A DNA stretch of 64,000 nt from Bacteroides helcogenes P 36-108 (GTDB lineage Bacteria; Bacteroidota; Bacteroidia; Bacteroidales; Bacteroidaceae), in the NCBI RefSeq assembly GCF_000186225.1, contig NC_014933.1, positions 1,612,001 through 1,676,000 of the forward strand, read 5' to 3'. This document shows positions 58,214-64,000 of the stretch, piece after piece. The notes beneath the pieces were generated by a model that was not told the origin of the DNA, searched no databases, and saw nothing but the letters and a program-made list of their open reading frames with translations. Every line of letters starts with the position of its first letter. The stretch's first letter is position 1. The position numbers and the translations under genes are program-made.

Positions 58214-59410
58214 TTATTTCTGTACTTTCGATTCTTGTAAAGCGTCATATCTGCTGCCCACTACCGGAAAAGCGGCAATGGCATTCTCCAATTCCCTCAT
58301 TTCTTCCGGTGTGAAAATAATCTCCGAGGCTCGTAGGTTCTCTTCCAGATGAGAAAGTTTCGTTGTGCCCGGGATGGGAACAATATACGGCTTTTTGTTC
58401 ATTAGCCAAGCTAATGCCACTTGTGCAGGGGTAATCCCCCTCGTTCTGCCAAACGAATTGAGCACTTCTACAATGCGCATATTTTGCCGGATAGCATCGG
58501 GTTGGAAACGAGGTAAGGTCTGCCGATTATCATTCGTGGCATCAAACTGTGTATATTCATTGATTAATCCACCAAGAAAGCCGCGGTTTAGGGGACTATA
58601 CGGAACGAAGCCGATACCCAGTTCCTCGCAAAGAGCCAACACTCCGTTTTCTTCGACCGTGCGGTGCATCAAGTGATATTCACTCTGAATAGCTGTAATA
58701 GGGCATACTTTGTGTGCACGGCGGATGGTTTCGGCATTTACTTCACACATACCCCAATGCAAAATTTTCCCCTCCTTTATCAATTCCTTAATCGTTTCTG
58801 CAACTATTTCAATGGGGGTGTTCGGGTCACCCCTGTGCTGATAAAATAATCCGAGTGTCTCTACTCCGAGATTGCGCAGGGAATTTTCACATACACGGCG
58901 GATATTGGTAGGAGAACTGTTTTCTTCCGTTTTCACTTGTACTCCATTCACATATTTATGTCCGAATTTGGATGAAACGAATACACGGTTGGTATAACCC
59001 TTTAAGGCTTTCCCAGTCAGAATCTCATTCTTGTGATAACCATAACTTTCAGCCGTATCAAACAAGGTTACGCCTCGTTCTATTGCCTCGTGAACCAATT
59101 GGATGCAAACCTTTTCATCGGGTGATTGACTACGGTGGTGATTCAGCCCCATGCAACCGAATCCCATTGCGGAAATGGTAAGTGCTGCTTTTCCACTACC
59201 CAATATCCTTTGTGTGCGGACTGCTGCCATTTCCGTTGGAATATTTGCGGTCGGTGCGATGGGTTTATCTGCAATGGCTCTTTCCGCTGCCGTTACTTTC
59301 TCCAATGTCGGGGTGATGCAGATTGCCGCACTTGCCAATACCGCCCGTTTTAAAAATCCCCGGCGGTTCATTTCCGCATTATTTATACGCTCTTGTTTTT
59401 CCTTTTCCAT
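58214..59410 (-). CDS. Aldo/keto reductase with twin-arginine signal
   Basis: 398 residues. The N-terminus carries NRRGFLKRAV followed by a hydrophobic stretch, a twin-arginine signal. The TIM-barrel AKR domain begins near residue 66, with catalytic Asp/Tyr in FDTAESYG, Lys in SSKFG and His in YQHRGD; the cofactor loop is IPGTTKLSHLEENL. Tat export implies a cofactor bound before export, and an NADP-dependent enzyme outside the cytoplasm is odd because no free NADPH is there. It heads an operon with the hydrolase and is divergent from the AraC pair. Confidence 0.9.
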   Translation of the reverse strand: MEKEKQERINNAEMNRRGFLKRAVLASAAICITPTLEKVTAAERAIADKPIAPTANIPTEMAAVRTQRILGSGKAALTISAMGFGCMGLNHHRSQSPDEKVCIQLVHEAIERGVTLFDTAESYGYHKNEILTGKALKGYTNRVFVSSKFGHKYVNGVQVKTEENSSPTNIRRVCENSLRNLGVETLGLFYQHRGDPNTPIEIVAETIKELIKEGKILHWGMCEVNAETIRRAHKVCPITAIQSEYHLMHRTVEENGVLALCEELGIGFVPYSPLNRGFLGGLINEYTQFDATNDNRQTLPRFQPDAIRQNMRIVEVLNSFGRTRGITPAQVALAWLMNKKPYIVPIPGTTKLSHLEENLRASEIIFTPEEMRELENAIAAFPVVGSRYDALQESKVQK

Positions 59411-59438
59411 ATCTCTTTAATTATCAAATTTATATATG

Positions 59439-59446
59439 CAAAGATA
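59439..59446 (-). promoter_or_regulatory. Possible -7 element of the AKR-hydrolase operon
   Basis: Reads TATCTTTG on the minus strand, 28 bases ahead of the ATG at 59410. A TTTG stands upstream but only 15 bases away, shorter than the usual 19-21, which would suit an activator-dependent promoter. Confidence 0.45.
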
Positions 59447-59596
59447 GGCTGTTGGTTTTATCAAACCTGTATCAGTTTTACAGATTAAAAGACCAATTTT
59501 ATCGCTTGAAGTGGTATATCTGTGAAATTGGTAACACCTTCTATGATTCTGATACATTATCTATTGTCATTACAGGCTATTTTTGCAGAAAAGAAG

Positions 59597-59604
59597 TACT
59601 TTTG
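59597..59604 (+). promoter_or_regulatory. Possible -7 element of the first tandem AraC gene
   Basis: TACTTTTG, 24 bases ahead of the ATG at 59629. It rules against the long upstream extension of the frame to 59323. Confidence 0.42.
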
Positions 59605-59628
59605 CAAGTAAGAATAGAAATGTTGGTT

Positions 59629-60531
59629 ATGAATGAAATAATGAAGATAGATACAGTCCAGCAATACAATGACTATTTTGGAATAGAAACCTGTCATCCG
59701 TTAGTCAGTGTAATTGAGGGGAAGCAAGCGAAGCCGTTACGCTTTTGTAAGAAACTATATAATGTGTATGCGGTATTGCTGAAAGATACAGATTGCGGTA
59801 ATTTGAGATATGGTCAAAGTATCTATGATTATCAGCAAGGAGCAATGCTTTTTCTTGCTCCCGGTCAGGTTATGGGGTCAGAAGATGATGGACTGTTGCA
59901 CCAATCCGAAGGTTGGGTATTGGTTTTTCATCCTGAATTCTTGCGAGGAACGCCGTTGATAAATACAATTCGGGATTATACTTATTTTTTATATAATGCC
60001 AACGAAGCCCTGCACTTGTCAGACCAAGAACGGCGAATGGTTATTGAATGTATGGAGAAAATCCGTGCGGAACTCCAACACCCGATTGATAAACATAGCA
60101 AATCATTGATTATGGATAATGTCAAACTGTTGCTTGACTATAGCATCCGTTTCTACGACCGTCAGTTTATTACTCGTGAAAATGCCAATCATGATATACT
60201 GACCCGTTTTGAAAATCTTCTGGATGAATATTTCTCATCCGCCACCCTGACAAGGGAAGGAATGCCATCGGTACAATATTGTGCCGATAAGCTATGCCTT
60301 TCCGCTAATTATTTCAGTGATTTATGTCGTAAAGAAACAGGAATGTCCGCATTGAAACATATTCAACAGAAAATGTTTGATGTAGCAAAAGAACAGGTGT
60401 TTAATACATCAAAGTCAATTAGTGAGATTTCCTATGATTTAGGGTTCCCATATCCACAGCATTTCAGCCGTTGGTTTAAGAAAATAGCCGGATGTACACC
60501 TAATGGATATAGGCAAGAACAAAGTAATTAG
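59629..60531 (+). CDS. AraC-family regulator, tandem paralogue 1
   Basis: 300 residues from the ATG at 59629 (59620 and 59641 are alternatives). The N-terminal sensor has the pattern LKDTDCGNLRYGQSIYDYQ and LFLAPGQVMG; the C-terminal AraC domain has ADKLCLSANYFSDLCRKETG and ISEISYDLGFPYPQHFSRWFKK. It aligns along its whole length with the next gene, so the two arose by duplication. It is divergent from the AKR operon, the likely target. Confidence 0.9.
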   Translation: MNEIMKIDTVQQYNDYFGIETCHPLVSVIEGKQAKPLRFCKKLYNVYAVLLKDTDCGNLRYGQSIYDYQQGAMLFLAPGQVMGSEDDGLLHQSEGWVLVFHPEFLRGTPLINTIRDYTYFLYNANEALHLSDQERRMVIECMEKIRAELQHPIDKHSKSLIMDNVKLLLDYSIRFYDRQFITRENANHDILTRFENLLDEYFSSATLTREGMPSVQYCADKLCLSANYFSDLCRKETGMSALKHIQQKMFDVAKEQVFNTSKSISEISYDLGFPYPQHFSRWFKKIAGCTPNGYRQEQSN

Positions 60532-60573
60532 ACACCTATTATACACTTGTACGACACTGATAACCTTATATGA

Positions 60574-60581
60574 TAACTTTG
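60574..60581 (+). promoter_or_regulatory. Possible -7 element of the second tandem AraC gene
   Basis: TAACTTTG, 26 bases ahead of the ATG at 60608, so the second regulator may have its own promoter. Confidence 0.4.
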
Positions 60582-60607
60582 CAGTATGAATTAAAAACAA
60601 AAACTGT

Positions 60608-61516
60608 ATGGGAAAAATTCGCACCTATCAATCAATCTCTGAGCTCAACGACGAATTCGGAGTAAAGACACTGCATCCCTTAATCAACGTTGTGGATATG
60701 TCAACCGCCCCCAAAGTGGATGTCCGGGGCGCGCATTGCTATGATTTCTATTCGGTCTTCTTGAAAGATTCTGATTGTGGAGCCATTCAATATGGACGAA
60801 ACACCTACGACTATCAAAAGGGCACTTTGCTTTTTATCGCCCCCCTACAAGTGATGGAGATGGAGAGCGAGAGAAACGCCGACGGAGAAGCCCCTAAAGG
60901 CTGGGTGCTGATGTTTCACAGAGATTTGCTGCGAGGCACGCATTTGGGGCAGATAATGAAGAACTTCACCTATTTTTCTTATGATGTGAACGAAGCTTTG
61001 CACCTCTCGGAAGATGAGCGGGCTATCATTACAGGATGCCTACGAAACATTTTAGCGGAACTGCAACACGCCATCGACAAGAACAGCAAGGATTTGATAT
61101 TATCCAACTTGGAAGTGTTTTTCAATTATAGCAAACGCTTCTATGAACGTCAATTTATCACTCGCTCACAAGTGAACAGTGATGTGCTGACACGTTTTGA
61201 ACAGATATTGGATGATTATTTCAACCAAGGCGTGGCAAAGAAGAATGGAATTCCGAATGTGAAATATATGGCAGACAAACTCCATTATAGCCCCAATTAC
61301 CTGAGCGACCAACTCCGTGAAACGACAGGCAAGAGTGCGCTGGAACATATTCAGCTTAAACTTATAGAAATATCCAAAGAGCGATTGTTGTCAGACACAA
61401 GCAGCATCAATGAAATCGCTTACCAACTTGGATTTGAATATCCACAATATTTCAGCCGCCTTTTCAAAAAGAAAGTGGGTGTGACTCCCAATCAATACAG
61501 ATTGAACCGAAGCTAA
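60608..61516 (+). CDS. AraC-family regulator, tandem paralogue 2
   Basis: 302 residues with a clear start at 60608. It is colinear with paralogue 1: FGVKTLHPLINV, LKDSDCGAIQYGRNTYDYQ, RGTHLGQIMKNFTYFSYDVNEALHLS, RFYERQFITRSQ and the DNA-binding half INEIAYQLGFEYPQYFSRLFKKK. The sensor half is as conserved as the DNA-binding half, which suggests related ligands. It lies 76 bases after its sister with its own -7 box. Confidence 0.9.
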   Translation: MGKIRTYQSISELNDEFGVKTLHPLINVVDMSTAPKVDVRGAHCYDFYSVFLKDSDCGAIQYGRNTYDYQKGTLLFIAPLQVMEMESERNADGEAPKGWVLMFHRDLLRGTHLGQIMKNFTYFSYDVNEALHLSEDERAIITGCLRNILAELQHAIDKNSKDLILSNLEVFFNYSKRFYERQFITRSQVNSDVLTRFEQILDDYFNQGVAKKNGIPNVKYMADKLHYSPNYLSDQLRETTGKSALEHIQLKLIEISKERLLSDTSSINEIAYQLGFEYPQYFSRLFKKKVGVTPNQYRLNRS

Positions 61517-61571
61517 TCATATATCCATTAAGAAATAATAGAATTTCAAATAGGTTATTACTGAAATTGCC

Positions 61572-61579
61572 TATATTTG
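61572..61579 (+). promoter_or_regulatory. Possible -7 element of the GSCFA-murF operon
   Basis: TATATTTG, leaving a leader of about 160 bases before the ATG at 61742. No fitting TTTG upstream and no structured motif recognised in the leader. Confidence 0.4.
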
Positions 61580-61741
61580 CAGTCATAAGAGTTATTTGAC
61601 AGCGAAGCAAGGCACAGCAAGCCATAGAAATCATGACCGTCGCCAAATCATTACCCAATTTTCAAGGTAGGTTCATTAGTCGCTTATTTCTAAATAATTC
61701 GTTCTAATGGTAGTTTTTTCTTTAAATTCTCACTGAAAAAT

Positions 61742-62734
61742 ATGATGGATTTCATTACTCCTGTTGATAGCCCTCTTTGTCTGCTGCGCTTGTCTCATGC
61801 CGACCGCTTACTCTCGCTTGGCTCCTGCTTTGCCGCCAATATGGGTACAAGGCTGCTCGAAGCCAAATTCTGTTGTGATGTCAACCCTTATGGTGTACTT
61901 TACAACCCGCTTTCCATCTCTGCCGTTCTTCGTGAGATTGCCGGTGGAAAAATTTACGGAATAGAAGACCTCTTCTTTTTTCGTGAGTGTTGGCACAGCC
62001 CGATGCATCACGGCGATTTTTCTTCTCCCGATGTCGAAGAAACCTTGCGGCATATCAACGGCAGATTGCAGGCAGCTCATGCCCACCTGTGGCAGACAGA
62101 CTGCCTCTTGCTAACCTTTGGAACGGCATGGGTGTATGCACAGAAAGATACCGGGAAAATCGTTGCCAATTGCCATAAGCAGCCGGAAGCGGTATTTATG
62201 CGTCGAAGGCTGTCGGTCGATGAGATAGTAGCGGATTATACAGCTTTACTTTCGGAATTGCTGGCAAAGAATACAAAGTTGAAAATCCTGTTTACCGTCA
62301 GTCCTATTCGTCATATTCGTGATGGGATGCATGCCAACCAGCTCAGCAAGGCCACTCTGCTGCTGGCAATAGACCGATTGAAGACTGCTTTTGCCGATAA
62401 TGTTTTTTATTTTCCTGCTTACGAGATCCTGCTTGATGAATTGCGGGATTATCGTTTTTATGCGGAAGACATGGTGCATCCCTCAGAAGTGGCTGCCCGT
62501 TATGTGTGGGAACGTTTTATGCAGTCCTGCATCTCTGCCGAGTCGTTACGAATTATAGAGGAAAGTGAAAATATACGCAAATCATTATCACATAAGCCTT
62601 TTCATCCTGAATCTGATGAATATAAGCGTTTTTTAGGACAAATTGTGTTAAAAATAGAGCGACTTAATGGAAAATACCCGTACTTAGACTTCCAAAAAGA
62701 AAGAGAAATATGTCGTACTCGATTGAAAATATAG
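61742..62734 (+). CDS. GSCFA-domain protein
   Basis: 330 residues. The name-giving motif GSCFA is at residues 27-31, followed by NPYGVLYNPLSI, LLTFGTAWVY and the late DMVHPSEVAARYVWERF, as in the SGNH-hydrolase-like GSCFA family. The Ser and late Asp/His would form the catalytic site. In Bacteroidetes it commonly precedes the fused murF-alr gene, as here, where it overlaps by 26 bases, so an envelope role is likely. ATG at 61745 is an alternative start. Confidence 0.93.
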   Translation: MMDFITPVDSPLCLLRLSHADRLLSLGSCFAANMGTRLLEAKFCCDVNPYGVLYNPLSISAVLREIAGGKIYGIEDLFFFRECWHSPMHHGDFSSPDVEETLRHINGRLQAAHAHLWQTDCLLLTFGTAWVYAQKDTGKIVANCHKQPEAVFMRRRLSVDEIVADYTALLSELLAKNTKLKILFTVSPIRHIRDGMHANQLSKATLLLAIDRLKTAFADNVFYFPAYEILLDELRDYRFYAEDMVHPSEVAARYVWERFMQSCISAESLRIIEESENIRKSLSHKPFHPESDEYKRFLGQIVLKIERLNGKYPYLDFQKEREICRTRLKI

Positions 62735-64000
62735 TTGAAATTATTGGTGCACAGCGCATAGGAAATGTGTCTGCCACTATTGACTGGCTGCTTACTGACA
62801 GCCGTTCCTTGAGCTTTCCCGAAGAGACTCTGTTTTTTGCCTTGACTACCAAGCGCAATGACGGTGCACGTTATATTCCTGACCTGTATGCCCGCGGGGT
62901 GCGCAATTTTGTTGTCAGTAAAGAAAGCATGAAGCGCTTTGATGTGCAGCCTTTTTCTGGCAGTCAATTTTCTACGGCCAATTTTTTAGTGGTATCCAAT
63001 CCTTTGAAAGCCTTGCAGAAACTTGCCGAACAGCATCGGGAACAGTTTCAGGTTCCTGTAATCGGTATCACAGGCAGTAATGGCAAGACGATTGTTAAAG
63101 AATGGCTGCATCAACTGCTTAGTGCCGAACGAGTGATCGTACGCTCTCCCCGCAGTTACAACTCTCAGATCGGTGTTCCTCTGTCTGTTTGGCAAATGAA
63201 TGAGCAATCCGGACTTGCCATTTTTGAGGCCGGCATTTCGGAACCGGGAGAGATGCGCGCTTTGCAAAATATCATTAAGCCCACTATCGGTATCTTGACT
63301 AATATAGGCGGTGCGCATCAGGAAAACTTTTTTTCATTGCAAGAGAAATGCATGGAGAAACTCGCGCTTTTCAAAAACTGTGATGTGGTGATTTATAATG
63401 GAGATGATGAATTTATCAGCAATTGTGTGGCAAAATCCATGCTTTCTGCCCGTGAAATAGCGTGGAGCAGGAAAGATATGGAACGTCCTTTGTATATAGG
63501 TAAGGTAGAAAAGAAGGATGATTGCACGGTGATTTCCTATCGCTATCTGGATATGGATAATACATTTACTTTGCCTTTCATTGACGATGCTTCTGTAGAG
63601 AACTCGCTGAATTGCCTTGCCGCTTGCCTTTACCTTATGCTGCCTGCTGAGAAGATAACGGAACGCATGGGCAGATTGGAGCCGGTTGCCATGCGTCTGG
63701 AAGTGAAAGAAGGAAAGAATGGTTGTGTATTGATAAACGATAGTTATAATTCGGACCTTGGCTCGCTGGATATCGCCCTGAATTTTCTTTATCGACGTTC
63801 GCTTTCCAATGGTTTGAAGCGCACTCTGATCCTTTCCGATATACTGGAAACGGGGCAGAATACGTCCACTCTTTATCGGCAAGTGGCACAATTGGTGAAC
63901 AGCCGTAAGATTGAGCGTATTATCGGCGTGGGGAGTGAAATTTCTACTTGTGCTGCCCGTTTCAACATAGAGAATGCTTTTTACCCGAATACGGATGCGC
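62709..64000 (+). CDS. Bifunctional MurF ligase / alanine racemase (3' end cut off)
   Basis: 430 codons are visible from the ATG at 62709 and the frame is open at the window end. The Mur ligase N-terminal domain is followed by the ATP loop GITGSNGKT (about residues 119-127), the central-domain signatures ILTNIGGAHQENF and NSLNCLAAC, and the C-terminal domain with INDSYNSDLGSL. The family adds D-Ala-D-Ala to the UDP-muramyl tripeptide; in Bacteroidetes a pyridoxal-phosphate alanine racemase is fused behind it, expected here just outside the window. It overlaps the GSCFA gene by 26 bases. Confidence 0.92.

Overview
The window reads as a chromosome segment of a gut Bacteroides species. The reasons are a SusC/SusD pair, several periplasmic-sensor kinases of Bacteroidetes type, an 11-subunit-type complex I locus with fused NuoCD and no NuoEFG, a fused MurF-alanine racemase, a GSCFA protein, a fimbrillin-like lipoprotein, HU-like and KilA-N genes, and promoter elements of the Bacteroides type (TTTG, 19-21 bases, TAnnTTTG). 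I cannot name the species.

Layout. 1-6.4 kb: end of meaB, a probable transporter remnant, a membrane histidine kinase, an ATPase plus DUF4435 (TOPRIM-like) pair and an MscS-type channel. 6.4-18.6 kb: a two-component system divergent from an operon in which a SusC/SusD-type outer-membrane uptake pair is joined to a complete RND/adaptor/TolC metal-efflux set; this block looks richer in A+T than its flanks. 18.6-30.4 kb: an orphan TPR histidine kinase, a TonB receptor with a beta-helix lipoprotein, a divergent PAS/GAF kinase and an erythromycin-esterase-like secreted protein. 30.5-40.4 kb: the complex I operon nuoABCDHIJKLMN, in which nuoB carries a frameshift best explained by loss of one copy of a 10-bp tandem repeat. 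40.5-45.8 kb: a small exported protein and a dxs-trkA-trkH operon. 46-51 kb: a redox cluster (AraC regulator, membrane-anchored flavin reductase, iron alcohol dehydrogenase, flavodoxin-like reductase, metallophosphoesterase). 51-57 kb: an accessory island with a Fic protein carrying an AbiEi-like N-terminus, a decayed nuclease-toxin remnant, a fimbrillin-like lipoprotein, broken KilA-N and HU-like genes, short direct repeats and a (TG)33 microsatellite. 57-61.5 kb: a lipoprotein hydrolase and a Tat-signal aldo/keto reductase divergent from two tandem AraC paralogues. 61.7-64 kb: GSCFA protein and the start of murF-alr, cut by the window end.

How they fit together: the TCS at 6.4-8.4 kb most likely controls the divergent SusCD-efflux operon. 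The DHp/ATPase kinases at 1.1, 18.7 and 25.8 kb have no response regulator beside them. The AraC proteins sit next to, and probably control, the two redox clusters. Five separate loci are broken or remnant (EamA-like, nuoB, nuclease toxin, KilA-N, HU-like), while all long genes around them are open, so general sequence noise is not an obvious explanation.
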